Positions 1 through 9,224 of a stretch of DNA of 64,000 bases are shown here, piece by piece. The notes beneath the pieces are model-generated. The model worked only from the letters and a program-made list of their open reading frames with translations. It made no database searches and was not told the origin of the DNA. Each line of letters starts with the position of its first letter. Within the stretch, counting starts at the first letter, position 1. A program made the position numbers and the translations under genes. The stretch is from Solirubrobacterales bacterium. GTDB taxonomy: Bacteria > Actinomycetota > Thermoleophilia > Solirubrobacterales > Solirubrobacteraceae. The stretch lies in assembly GCA_027306855.1 (NCBI GenBank), contig DAHUYZ010000002.1:1-64000 (forward strand). The letters are read 5' to 3'.

Positions 1-2
1 TC

Positions 3-923
3 AAGCTGAACATCGGCCACGAGGCGACGAAGGGGCTCGGCGCCGGCGCCAATCCCGAGGTTGGGTTCTCGGCCGCGGCAGAGTCGCGCGATGACATCAA
101 GGAGGCGCTGAAGGGTGCTGACATGGTGTTCGTCACGGCCGGCGAGGGCGGCGGCACGGGCACGGGCGCGGCCCCAGTGATCGCGGAGATCGCCAAGAAC
201 GAGATCGGCGCGCTCACGGTCGGTGTAGTCACGAGGCCGTTCGACTTCGAGGGCAGCCAGCGCGCCAAACAGGCGATCGAGGGCATCGAGCGCCTGCGCG
301 AGGTCGTCGACACGCTGATCGTGATCCCCAACGAGAAGCTGCTGGCGATCGTCGAGCGGCGCACCTCGATGCTCGACGCATTCCGGGAGGCCGACAACGT
401 GCTGCGTCAGGGCATCCAGGGCATCACCGACCTGATCACGATCCCCGGCCTGATCAACCTCGACTTCGCCGACGTGCGCACGGTCATGCACGACGCGGGC
501 TCGGCGCTGATGGGGATCGGCACCGCCGGCGGGGAGAACCGCTGCGCGGAGGCCGCCAAGGCCGCGATCTCCTCGCCGCTCCTAGAGGAGTCGATCGAGG
601 GCGCGACCGGCATCCTGCTCAACATCACCGGCGGCAAAGACCTGGGTCTGTTCGAGGTCAACGACGCCGCCGAGATCGTCCATCACGAGGCCGACGCAAA
701 CGCCAACATCATCTTCGGCGCGGTCATCGACGAGTCGCTCACAGACGAGGTGCGCGTGACCGTGATCGGCACCGGCTTCGACCACCGTCCCGGACGCGCC
801 GTGCGCGACGAACGCCGCCGCCGCGAAGGCAGGCCCGATCGCAGTCCCCGCATGGGCGAGCACGAACGCTCCTCGCTCGAGGTCTCCGACGAGGAGATCG
901 ACGTGCCGCCTTTCCTGAGGTAG
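3..923 (+). CDS. ftsZ: Cell division protein FtsZ (5' end truncated by window edge)
   Basis: Frame open from base 3; tubulin signature [20 protein letters not shown]-terminal peptide [10 protein letters not shown]. Confidence 0.97.
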   Translation, partial: KLNIGHEATKGLGAGANPEVGFSAAAESRDDIKEALKGADMVFVTAGEGGGTGTGAAPVIAEIAKNEIGALTVGVVTRPFDFEGSQRAKQAIEGIERLREVVDTLIVIPNEKLLAIVERRTSMLDAFREADNVLRQGIQGITDLITIPGLINLDFADVRTVMHDAGSALMGIGTAGGENRCAEAAKAAISSPLLEESIEGATGILLNITGGKDLGLFEVNDAAEIVHHEADANANIIFGAVIDESLTDEVRVTVIGTGFDHRPGRAVRDERRRREGRPDRSPRMGEHERSSLEVSDEEIDVPPFLR

Positions 924-948
924 GCGCCGCTGCTGTAGCCTGCGGGCC

Positions 949-2037
949 GTGTCGGCCCCATCCACCGGCGCCCCGAGGCGCACCCCCCTGTATGAGCGCC
1001 ACCTGGAGGCGGGCGCCAAGATCGTGGAGTTCGCCGGATGGGATATGCCCGTCGAGTATCCGACGGGGGTTCGCGCCGAGCACATGGCGGTCCGCGAGAG
1101 CTGCGGCATCTTCGACGTCTCGCACATGGGGCAGATCGAGACCGTCGGCCCGCAGTCGCTGCAGCTGCTCCAACGCTTGCTCTCAAACGACGTGTCCAAG
1201 GTGCCGGTGGGCGGCGCCCAGTACAGCGTGTTGTGCAACGAGCGGGGAGGGGTGCTCGACGACCTGTTCAGCTACCAGATCGATCCCGGCCGCTACCTGA
1301 CGGTCACGAACGCCGCCAGCCATGAGCGCGACCTGGCGTGGTTTCAAGCGCACAGCGCCTCGGAAGGCTTCACGGCTCATGTGCGCGATCGCGTGGGCGA
1401 CTACGCGATGCTCGCCGTTCAGGGCCCGCTTTCGCGGGAGATCGTGCAGGCCGTGTCCGACGCGCCGCTGCCCGAGCGCATGACGGCGGCAATGCGCAGG
1501 CTCTCGGGGATCGAAGTGCTCGTGTGCGGCACCGGCTACACCGGCGAGGACGGCGTCGAGCTGCTGCTGGACCCCATCGATGCGCCGGCGCTGTGGGATG
1601 AGCTGTGCCACCGCGGCGCGGTGCCCGCGGGGCTCGCGGCGCGCGACACGCTGCGCCTGGAGGCGTGCTACCACCTCTACGGCAACGATCTCTCCGAGCA
1701 GCGCAACCCGATCGAGGCGGGTCTCGGCTGGTGCTGTGAGGAGCAGACCGGCTTCATCGGCTCCGACGCGGTGGCCGCCGCGCGCGAGCAGGGGCCGGCG
1801 CAGATGCTCGTCGCGTTCAGGCTCGAAGGGCCCGGGATCGCTCGTCAGGGCAATCAGGTCGTAGGCGGGGGTGTGGTCACGAGCGGCACGCTCTCGCCGT
1901 CGCTGGGCGTAGGAATCGGCCTTGCCTACGTGCCGGCCGAGCGCTCGAGCGTTGGGAGCCGTTTGGAGATCGACGTGCGTGGCAAGATTCGCAGGGCGGT
2001 GGTCGAGGCGAAGCCGCTGTACAGAAAGGGTCCGTAG
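949..2037 (+). CDS. gcvT: Aminomethyltransferase (glycine cleavage T protein)
   Basis: GTG start; PLYERHLEAGAKIVEFAGWDMPVEY, GYTGEDGVELL; adjacent gcvH/gcvP. Confidence 0.96.
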   Translation: MSAPSTGAPRRTPLYERHLEAGAKIVEFAGWDMPVEYPTGVRAEHMAVRESCGIFDVSHMGQIETVGPQSLQLLQRLLSNDVSKVPVGGAQYSVLCNERGGVLDDLFSYQIDPGRYLTVTNAASHERDLAWFQAHSASEGFTAHVRDRVGDYAMLAVQGPLSREIVQAVSDAPLPERMTAAMRRLSGIEVLVCGTGYTGEDGVELLLDPIDAPALWDELCHRGAVPAGLAARDTLRLEACYHLYGNDLSEQRNPIEAGLGWCCEEQTGFIGSDAVAAAREQGPAQMLVAFRLEGPGIARQGNQVVGGGVVTSGTLSPSLGVGIGLAYVPAERSSVGSRLEIDVRGKIRRAVVEAKPLYRKGP

Positions 2038-2187
2038 GAAAATAAGCTTGCAGTTGAGGGGTTCGAGGAGCGAGTCTGGCCAGGACGCAGGGGCGAAGGC
2101 TTGGTGGTGCCAAGTCGAGCCCCGAGGACACAGCCAGGCGAAGCTCATTCGGGCGACTCAACAAGAGGTTATTTTTCTACGGGCCCT
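2027..2187. ncRNA. Candidate rod-like structured RNA/palindromic element, copy 1 (gcvT-gcvH spacer; P1 helix includes the gcvT stop codon)
   Basis: 19-bp terminal helix 2027-2045/2169-2187 (two G-T wobbles); nested GTTGAG 2053-2058/CTCAAC 2157-2162; GAGC-GA-GTCTGGC 2068-2080/GCCAGGC-GAA-GCTC 2133-2146; GGGGC 2090-2094/GCCCC 2119-2123; CTTGG 2100-2104/CCAAG 2110-2114. Homologous in layout to 60582-60752. Confidence 0.6.
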
Positions 2188-2209
2188 CAAGGCGAGAAGG
2201 GATAACTGC

Positions 2210-2605
2210 ATGGCAGAGGCAAGCTATCCGGAGGACCTGCTCTACCACCCCGAGCACGACTGGGCGCGCATCGATGACGGCGATCCCGCCCTCGCGACGC
2301 TCGGCATCACCTGGTACGCGCAAGACGCGCTCGGCGAGGTCGTCTTCTTCGACCCCCCTGCGCCGGGCACTGAGGTCCACAAGGACGAGCCCTACGCGGA
2401 GGTCGAGTCGGTGAAGGCGGTCTCCGACGTGGTGGCGCCGTTCACGGGCGAGATCGTCGAGGTCAACGAGTCGCTCGTAGACGATCCGGGGGCGATCAAC
2501 GAGGACCCATACGGCGCCGGCTGGCTCGTGAAGGTGCGGATCTCTGACCCTTCCGAGCGCGAGCAACTGCTCGACGCCGACGCCTACAGCGCGATCCTGG
2601 TCTGA
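2210..2605 (+). CDS. gcvH: Glycine cleavage system H protein
   Basis: ATG at 2210 inside ORF 1922-2605; lipoyl site EVESVKAVSDV. Confidence 0.95.
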   Translation: MAEASYPEDLLYHPEHDWARIDDGDPALATLGITWYAQDALGEVVFFDPPAPGTEVHKDEPYAEVESVKAVSDVVAPFTGEIVEVNESLVDDPGAINEDPYGAGWLVKVRISDPSEREQLLDADAYSAILV

Positions 2606-2642
2606 GGGGCTCTCCTCCTATGAACGTTTCATTCCATCGATC

Positions 2643-4037
2643 TTGAGCAGATACACCTCAGTCACCGACGCGAACCTATCAACGATGCTCGCGGCGATCG
2701 GGGTGGGCAGCGTGCAGGAGCTGTTCGACCGCCAGATCCCCGAGTCGGTGCGCTCGAGCGCTCCGCTTGCCCTCCCTGGGGGGTTGAGCGAGCAGGAGGT
2801 CTACGCCCACCTGCGCGAGTTGGCGGCGCGCAACGTCAGCGCAGAGGACGAGCTGTGCTTCCTGGGGGCCGGCATGTACGACCACTACGTCCCCGCCTTC
2901 ATCGACATGCTGATGGAGCGATCGGAGCTGCTCACGCCCTACACCCCCTACCAGCCGGAGATCTCACAGGGCGGGCTGCAAATCATGTTCGAGTACCAGA
3001 CCGCGATCTGCGAGCTGACGGGCCTGCCCGTGTCGAACGCCTCTGTCTATGAGGGGCCGAGCGCCGTCGCCTCGGCCGGCTATCTGGCGAAGCTGCACAA
3101 CGGCCGCGCCCGCTTCGTGGTGAGCGCGGGGCTTCATCCGCACACGCTGCAGACGCTGAGGACCTACGCCCGCGGCTACGGCCTAGAGGTCGTCGAGGTC
3201 CCGTTGCGGGACGGCGCGACCGACGCGCAAGAGTGGGCTCAGGCGATCGGGGAGGACACGAGCGCGGCGATCTTTGCCCAGCCGAACCTCTACGGGGCGG
3301 TCGAGGACGCGGCCGCGCTGAGCGCCGCCGCAAGGGAGTGCGGGGGCGAGAAGCTCGTGACGATCGCCCAGGTCGATCCGATCGTGCTCGGCATTCTCGC
3401 GCCACCAGGCGAGTGCGGCGTGGACGTCGCCGTCGGGGAGGGCCAGTCGCTGGGGAACCGCCTCGACTACGGCGGCCCTTCGTTCGGCTTCTTCGCCGCC
3501 CGCGAGGCCCATCTGCGCCAGATGCCGGGCCGTATCGCGGGGCAGACGACGGACGTCGACGGGCGGCGCGGGTTCGTCTTGACGCTGCAGACTCGTGAGC
3601 AGCACATCCGTCGCGAGAAGGCGACCTCGAACATCTGCACCGCCCAGGCCCTGAACGCGCTCGCGGGCGTCGCATATCTGGCATGGCTCGGGCGCCGCGG
3701 GATCGTCGAGTTGGGGGAGCTGCTGCTGTCGAGGACCCAATACGCGCTGCAGACGCTGTCATCGCTGGAGGGCGTCTCGCCGCTGCACGCCCGGCCGGTC
3801 ATCCGCGAGCTCGCGCTCCGTCTCGACGCCGACGTCGCCGCCGTGAAGCGCCGCTGCGCGCAGGAGGGCGTAAACCCGGGCGTCGATTTGCACGCGTTGA
3901 CAGGACGCGACGAGGACAGGGGCGGCCTTCTGGTCGCGATCACCGAGCAGCGCTCGCGGGCGGACATCGACAGGCTCGCGGAGGTGCTTGGCGCGGCCGT
4001 CGCGGCGGAGCGCGGCGCGGAGGTGTCGGTCGGATGA
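2643..4037 (+). CDS. gcvPA: Glycine dehydrogenase (decarboxylating) subunit 1
   Basis: TTG start; RYTSVTDANLSTMLAAIGV, YTPYQPEISQGGLQIMFEYQT. Confidence 0.95.
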   Translation: MSRYTSVTDANLSTMLAAIGVGSVQELFDRQIPESVRSSAPLALPGGLSEQEVYAHLRELAARNVSAEDELCFLGAGMYDHYVPAFIDMLMERSELLTPYTPYQPEISQGGLQIMFEYQTAICELTGLPVSNASVYEGPSAVASAGYLAKLHNGRARFVVSAGLHPHTLQTLRTYARGYGLEVVEVPLRDGATDAQEWAQAIGEDTSAAIFAQPNLYGAVEDAAALSAAARECGGEKLVTIAQVDPIVLGILAPPGECGVDVAVGEGQSLGNRLDYGGPSFGFFAAREAHLRQMPGRIAGQTTDVDGRRGFVLTLQTREQHIRREKATSNICTAQALNALAGVAYLAWLGRRGIVELGELLLSRTQYALQTLSSLEGVSPLHARPVIRELALRLDADVAAVKRRCAQEGVNPGVDLHALTGRDEDRGGLLVAITEQRSRADIDRLAEVLGAAVAAERGAEVSVG

Positions 4038-4106
4038 GCGGCGCTCGAATGCCCGCGGGTGATCCTCATGAAGGCGAGGACGGGGTGGTCGATATGCCTT
4101 CCGAGT

Positions 4107-4171
4107 CGGGTCCCCACACGCGCGCGCGCGACGAAAGCCTTACTACGACGCGCGCGCACGCGGGTAACTAT
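4107..4171. repeat. (CG)n-flanked ACGARAGCCTTACTACG element, copy A (gcvPA-gcvPB spacer)
   Basis: CGGGTCCCCACACGCGCGCGCGCGACGAAAGCCTTACTACGACGCGCGCGCACGCGGGTAACTAT; matches 33346-33409. Confidence 0.6.
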
Positions 4172-4201
4172 GAAGGAGCGCAACGCATCTCAGGGGCGAC
4201 G

Positions 4202-5707
4202 ATGGGCAGGCCGCCGGCCCGCGCGACGGACTCGCCGCTGCAGCTCGAGGAGGCGACGACGATCTTCGAGAAGGGCGCCCCAGGGCGCAGGGCATTCGCC
4301 TGCCCGCCCATGGACGTGCCGCGCGTGGTCGCAAAAGACGTGCTGGCGGAGCATCTCTGCCGCGCCCAGCCGCCGCGGCTGCCGGAGCTCTCAGAGCCCG
4401 AGATCGTGCGCCACTACGTGCGCCTGTCCAAGCGCAACTTCGATCTCGACTCGGGCTTCTACCCGCTGGGGTCGTGCACGATGAAGCACAACCCGCGCCT
4501 TCACGAGCGCGTCGCCGCCCTGCCCGGTCATGCCCGCCTGCACCCGCTGCAGGACCCCGAGCGCGCGCAAGGGGCGCTCGAGCTGATGTGGAGCCTCGAG
4601 CGCGCTCTCGCCGAGATCGCGGGCCTGCCCCACGTCTGCCTGCAGCCCTCGGCCGGCTCGCATGGTGAGCTTGCGGGCGTCCTGCTGGCGCGCGCCTACC
4701 ACGAGGCGAAAGGACAGGCTCGCCACAAGGTGCTGACCCCCGACACGGCCCACGGCACGAATCCGGCGACCGTGACGATGGCGGGCCTGCGGGTCGTCAA
4801 GCTCGCGACGAGCTCCGACGGCGGCATCGACCTCGACGACCTGCGCGCCAAGGCCGACGAGGACGTGGCGTGCCTGATGCTGACCAACCCGAACACGCTC
4901 GGCGTCTTCGATTCGAACATCGCCGAGATCGCCGAGATCGTGCACGGCGCCGGCGCGACGCTCTACTACGACGGCGCGAATCTCAACGCGATCATGGGCC
5001 TCTCACGGCCCGGCGACATGGGCTTTGACATCGTGCACTTCAACCTGCACAAGTCGTTCACCCAGCCCCACGGCGGCGGCGGCCCCGGCTCGGGACCGAT
5101 CGCGGTGTCCGATCGCATAGCGCCGTTTTTGCCGATCCCTGTGATCGTGCGCGAGGACGCCTTCACGCTCGACTACGACCGCCCCCAGTCGATCGGCAGG
5201 CTGCGCGGCTTCCAAGGCAACTACGGCTGCTTCGTGCGCGCGTACGCCTACATCCGCTCGCTCGGCGCGCCCGGGCTGAAGGACGCCTCGGAGACGGCTG
5301 TCCTGAACGCCAACTACCTGCTCGCGCGCCTGCGCGAGCTTGGCGTGACCGAGCAGCTTCCGCTCGCCTACGGCGATCTGTGCATGCACGAGTTCGTGCT
5401 CTCGGGCGCTCCCATGAAGCGAGACTCGAAGATCAAGACACTCGACCTCGCCAAGCGCCTGCTCGACTACGGCTATCACCCGCCGACCGTCTACTTCCCG
5501 CTGCTCGTCGACGAGGCCATCATGGTCGAGCCGACCGAGACCGAGACCAAGGAGACGCTCGACGGGTTCGCTGTGGCGCTCGCGGAGATCCTGCGCGAGG
5601 CGGCCGACGACCCCGAGATCGCGAGGAACGCCCCCTACACGACCCCGGTCAGGCGCCTGGATGAGGTGGGCGCGGCCAAGCGTCCCGTGATCCGCCAACC
5701 TCTCTGA
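4202..5707 (+). CDS. gcvPB: Glycine dehydrogenase (decarboxylating) subunit 2
   Basis: ATG at 4202 in ORF 3683-5707; GSCTMKHNPR, FNLHKSFTQPHGGGGPGSGP (PLP lysine). Confidence 0.95.
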   Translation: MGRPPARATDSPLQLEEATTIFEKGAPGRRAFACPPMDVPRVVAKDVLAEHLCRAQPPRLPELSEPEIVRHYVRLSKRNFDLDSGFYPLGSCTMKHNPRLHERVAALPGHARLHPLQDPERAQGALELMWSLERALAEIAGLPHVCLQPSAGSHGELAGVLLARAYHEAKGQARHKVLTPDTAHGTNPATVTMAGLRVVKLATSSDGGIDLDDLRAKADEDVACLMLTNPNTLGVFDSNIAEIAEIVHGAGATLYYDGANLNAIMGLSRPGDMGFDIVHFNLHKSFTQPHGGGGPGSGPIAVSDRIAPFLPIPVIVREDAFTLDYDRPQSIGRLRGFQGNYGCFVRAYAYIRSLGAPGLKDASETAVLNANYLLARLRELGVTEQLPLAYGDLCMHEFVLSGAPMKRDSKIKTLDLAKRLLDYGYHPPTVYFPLLVDEAIMVEPTETETKETLDGFAVALAEILREAADDPEIARNAPYTTPVRRLDEVGAAKRPVIRQPL

Positions 5708-5709
5708 CC

Positions 5710-6717
5710 ATGCGCATCTTCTCCGGCATCCAGCCGACAGGGACGAAGCACCTCGGCAACTACATCGGCGCGATCAGGCAGTACGTGGTTGGGCAGGACA
5801 GGGGGGAGGCGCTGTACTGCATCGTCGACCTGCACGCGATAACCGTCGCCTACGACCCCGCCGAGCTGCGCAAGAGCCTGTACGACCTGACTGCGCTGCT
5901 GCTCGCGGCGGGGCTCGATCCGCAGCGCTGCATCCTCTTTCGCCAGGGCGACGTGGCCGAGCACTCCGAGCTGTGCTGGCTGCTCTGCTCGGTCACCGAG
6001 CTGGGGCGCCTGCAGCGCATGCACCAGTTCCGCGACAAGTCTGTGCAGCAGCGCGAGCTGGTCTCCGCCGGGCTGCTCGTCTACCCGGTTCTGCAGGCCG
6101 CCGACGTGCTCGCATACCGGGCGCACGAGGTCCCCGTCGGAGAGGACCAGCGCGAGCACCTCGAGCTGATGCGAGATGTCGCGCGCCGCTTCAACGCTCG
6201 CTTCGGCGATGGCGATGAAGTGCTGATCGTGCCCGAGCACCGCATCCCGGAGGTCGGTGCGCGGATCATGGACCTGCAAGACCCCACGCGCAAGATGTCG
6301 ACGACCGGCGGCTCCGAGCAGGGGACGGTGTACGTGCTGGACGAGCCGGCTTCGATCGCCAAGAAGATCGGCAGCGCCGTCACCGACTCGGGCAGGGAGA
6401 TCGTGCGCTCGCCCGGCAAGCAGGGCGTCTCTAACCTGATCGAGATACTCGCTGTCGCGAGCGATCGCTCTCCGGAGCAGGTCGAAGCTGACATGGCCCA
6501 GGCGCGCGGCTACGGCGAGCTGAAGAAGGCGGTGACAGAAGCGGTCGTCGAGATGCTTGCGCCCGTCTCCGAGCGCTACGCGGAGCTGCGCGCCGACGAG
6601 CAGGCGCTGGAGGACGTTCTCGCCTCCGGCGCCGCGCGCGCGAGGGAGATCGCCTTCCAGACGCTAGCGACCGTGCGCGAGCGCATGGGCGTGGGGCCCG
6701 CAAGGCGCGCCGAATAG
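5710..6717 (+). CDS. trpS: Tryptophanyl-tRNA synthetase
   Basis: FSGIQPTGTKHLGNYIGAI (HIGH-like), RKMSTT (KMSKS-like). Confidence 0.96.
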   Translation: MRIFSGIQPTGTKHLGNYIGAIRQYVVGQDRGEALYCIVDLHAITVAYDPAELRKSLYDLTALLLAAGLDPQRCILFRQGDVAEHSELCWLLCSVTELGRLQRMHQFRDKSVQQRELVSAGLLVYPVLQAADVLAYRAHEVPVGEDQREHLELMRDVARRFNARFGDGDEVLIVPEHRIPEVGARIMDLQDPTRKMSTTGGSEQGTVYVLDEPASIAKKIGSAVTDSGREIVRSPGKQGVSNLIEILAVASDRSPEQVEADMAQARGYGELKKAVTEAVVEMLAPVSERYAELRADEQALEDVLASGAARAREIAFQTLATVRERMGVGPARRAE

Positions 6718-6792
6718 GGCCGCCCGGCACGCCAAACAAAGCCGGCGGGCCGCGTTGCGCGCACCGTCGGGGCCGAGCGCTACGGTGCAGCC

Positions 6793-7545
6793 GTGACGCT
6801 TCCCGCGCTCGATCTCGACCTGGAGGTCTTCACCGGCCCGTTCGACCTGCTGCTGGCGCTCGTGCTGCGCGAGGAGATCGACCTGCTCGAGCTCCAGATC
6901 GCGGACGTCGTGCTCGCTTATCTCGACCATCTGGAGGGGCGCGGCGAGCTGGACCTCGAGACCGCCACCGAATTCATCGTGCTGATCGCCGCACTACTCG
7001 AACTGAAGTCGCGGCTGATGCTCTCCGACGACGAGGAGGAGCTGCTCGACCTCGACCCGGGCGAGGCGGCCGAGGAGCTGCTCGAGCGCATGCTCGACGC
7101 GCGGCGCTATCGCTCCGCGTCCGAGCACCTGATCGAGCTGTTCGAGCGCGAGGAGGGTGTGCGCTTCCGTTGTACCGCACTCCCAGCGCATCTGCGGCGC
7201 ACGATCCTCATGCCGAGCGAGGGCTCACAGGACCCGGACGTGCTGGGAGCGGCGATCGGCCGACTGCTGCGGACGCCGCCGGCGATCAGCTTGCGACACA
7301 TCTCGATCCCGCGCGTCACCGTCGCCGAGCGCCTGGAGCATCTGCGCGGCCTCTTGCGGCGCGGGCGCTTCAGCTTCGAGGAGGCCGTGCGTGGCGCCGA
7401 TCGCTTGACCGTCGCTGTGACCGTATTCGCGCTGCTCGAGCTGTACAAGCGCGGCGAAGCGTGGTGGGAACAGGAGGAGAGCTTCGGCGAGATCGCCGTC
7501 CACGCGGTCGCCGCCGCCGAGCCGTTGCGGGCGCGGGCTGTATGA
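6793..7545 (+). CDS. scpA: Segregation and condensation protein A
   Basis: FTGPFDLLLALVLREEIDLLELQIADV; ATGA overlap with scpB. Confidence 0.93.
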   Translation: MTLPALDLDLEVFTGPFDLLLALVLREEIDLLELQIADVVLAYLDHLEGRGELDLETATEFIVLIAALLELKSRLMLSDDEEELLDLDPGEAAEELLERMLDARRYRSASEHLIELFEREEGVRFRCTALPAHLRRTILMPSEGSQDPDVLGAAIGRLLRTPPAISLRHISIPRVTVAERLEHLRGLLRRGRFSFEEAVRGADRLTVAVTVFALLELYKRGEAWWEQEESFGEIAVHAVAAAEPLRARAV

Positions 7546-8168
7546 GCGAGGAGACTGCCGCCGAGCTGCCGCCGTCCGATCCCGCGCTCGAGCGCGTCAT
7601 CGAGGCGCTGCTGTTCCTCGCCCCCGACCCGATCGCTCCCTCCGAGCTGGCCTCCGCCGCCGCAGCTGAGGAGCTGAGCGTGATCGCGGCGCTCGCTGCG
7701 CTCGCGGAGCGCTACGCGCCCGGACAGAGCGGCATCCATCTGCGCGAGCTGGGAGGGGGCTTCACATTCGCGTCGGATCCTCTCGCCGAGGACGCCGCAA
7801 GACGCCTTTTCAGCCGCCCGCGAACTTCCACCCTGACCCCTGCTCAGGCCGAGACGCTTGCGATCGTCGCCTACCTGCAGCCGATCTCGCGCCCAGAGAT
7901 CACCCGCATCAGGGGCGTCAGCGCCGACTCCGCCGCCTCGACGCTGTTGGAGCGCGGCCTGATCGAGGAGTCCGGTCGCTCTCAGTTCGGGGCGGTGCTG
8001 TATCGCACGACTGTCCAGTTCCTGAAGCTGTTCGGCCTGCGCTCGCTGCAGGAGCGGCCTGACGTCGCCCAGTGGGACCCTTCGCCCGAGGAGCAGGCCG
8101 AGCTGCGCGAGCGGCTGCTGCGCGCGGGCGAGGCGCGTGCGGGTGGGGGACCGCCAGCGGGGGAGTAG
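7542..8168 (+). CDS. scpB: Segregation and condensation protein B
   Basis: ATG at 7542 in ORF 7170-8168; LTPAQAETLAIVAYLQPISRPEITRIRGVSAD. Confidence 0.93.
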   Translation: MSEETAAELPPSDPALERVIEALLFLAPDPIAPSELASAAAAEELSVIAALAALAERYAPGQSGIHLRELGGGFTFASDPLAEDAARRLFSRPRTSTLTPAQAETLAIVAYLQPISRPEITRIRGVSADSAASTLLERGLIEESGRSQFGAVLYRTTVQFLKLFGLRSLQERPDVAQWDPSPEEQAELRERLLRAGEARAGGGPPAGE

Positions 8169-9224
8169 TCAGACGGCCGAGCGGGCTGCCAGCTGCCCGC
8201 AGGCCGCGTCGATGTCGCGGCCGCGCGTCAAGCGCACTGTCGCTTCGATCCCGTCCTGCTCGAGGCCCCGCTTGAACGCGGCGATCGCCTCGCGGGTCGA
8301 GCCCTGATATCGATCGTCCCGTTGTTCTTGCGCTCGGCTCGCGGAGTCGGCGGCGCCTGCGGGCCCGCCGATGGGGTTGTAGGGGATCAGGTTGACCTTG
8401 AACATGTGCGGCTCGCCGGCCACGCGCGGGGCGAGCAGCTTCGCCAGGGCGAGCGCCTGCTCGTAGCGGTCGTTGACGCCCGCGAGCATCACGTACTCGA
8501 CGAACACGCGCCTGCGCTTGCGCTCATAGAAGGCCCTGCACGCCTCGATCACGTCGGCCAGTGGATAACGGTCGTTGACCGGCATCAACTGCGAGCGCAG
8601 GGCTTCGTCGGGAGCGTGCAACGACAGAGCGAGGCGGATCGGCATGCCCGAGTCAGCAAGCCGCTCGATGCCCGGGATCCAGCCGACCGTCGAGATCGCG
8701 GTGCGCCTGTGACTGATGCCGATGTCCGGCAGCTTCTCGCACGCGGCGAGAACGGCGTCCAGGTTGAGCATCGGCTCGCCCATGCCCATGAACACGCAAT
8801 GGTCGATCGTCTCTAGCCGCCGGAAGTGGAGCGCTTGGTCGACGATCTCAGACGCGGTCAGGTTGCGCCCAAACTTCATCGCGCCGGTCGCGCAGAACGT
8901 GCACGTCAGGGGGCAGCCCGACTGGGAGGAGATGCAGATCGAGCGCCGGCCGTCCCTGTAGCGCATCAGCACGGCCTCGACCGGGCGTTCGTCGACGGTC
9001 TGGAAGAGCGCCTTCACGGTCCCATCGCTCGCGCGGCGCTCGGTCTGGACCGCGAGCGTGGAGAAGGGGACCTGCTCGTGCAACGTCCCGCGCAGCTCAG
9101 CCGGAATGTTCGTCATCTGCTCATAGCCGGCTGCGCCCTTCGCGGCCCATGCCCAAACTTGACGGGCGCGGAACGGCGGCTCGTCCCTTGCGGCAAGCGT
9201 CTCGTCGAGGAGCGCGAGATCCAT
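8169..9224 (-). CDS. rlmN: 23S rRNA (adenine(2503)-C2)-methyltransferase (ORF opens to 9257; ATG at 9224 preferred)
   Basis: Radical SAM CTFCATG motif, FMGMGEPMLN, PHMFKVNLIPYNP. Confidence 0.93.
   Translation of the reverse strand: MDLALLDETLAARDEPPFRARQVWAWAAKGAAGYEQMTNIPAELRGTLHEQVPFSTLAVQTERRASDGTVKALFQTVDERPVEAVLMRYRDGRRSICISSQSGCPLTCTFCATGAMKFGRNLTASEIVDQALHFRRLETIDHCVFMGMGEPMLNLDAVLAACEKLPDIGISHRRTAISTVGWIPGIERLADSGMPIRLALSLHAPDEALRSQLMPVNDRYPLADVIEACRAFYERKRRRVFVEYVMLAGVNDRYEQALALAKLLAPRVAGEPHMFKVNLIPYNPIGGPAGAADSASRAQEQRDDRYQGSTREAIAAFKRGLEQDGIEATVRLTRGRDIDAACGQLAARSAV

Noticed and set aside
582-1238. Minus-strand ORFs antisense to ftsZ/gcvT, and many similar long antisense ORFs across the window (e.g. 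35211-36932, 43581-45968, 40728-42476)
   Set aside because: They mirror well-supported sense genes, have biased composition and no recognisable motifs; GC-rich spurious ORFs.
2027-2187. Retron msr-msd or group II intron fragment
   Set aside because: No reverse transcriptase gene nearby and no recognisable domain V or msr priming arrangement.
2027-2209. Glycine, SAM-I/SAM-IV, SAH or cobalamin riboswitch before gcvH
   Set aside because: Short look-alikes (GGTGCCAAGTC, CGAGGAGCG) are present but the conserved cores and pairing layouts are not. The second homologous copy lies between convergent genes, unsuited to a downstream riboswitch.
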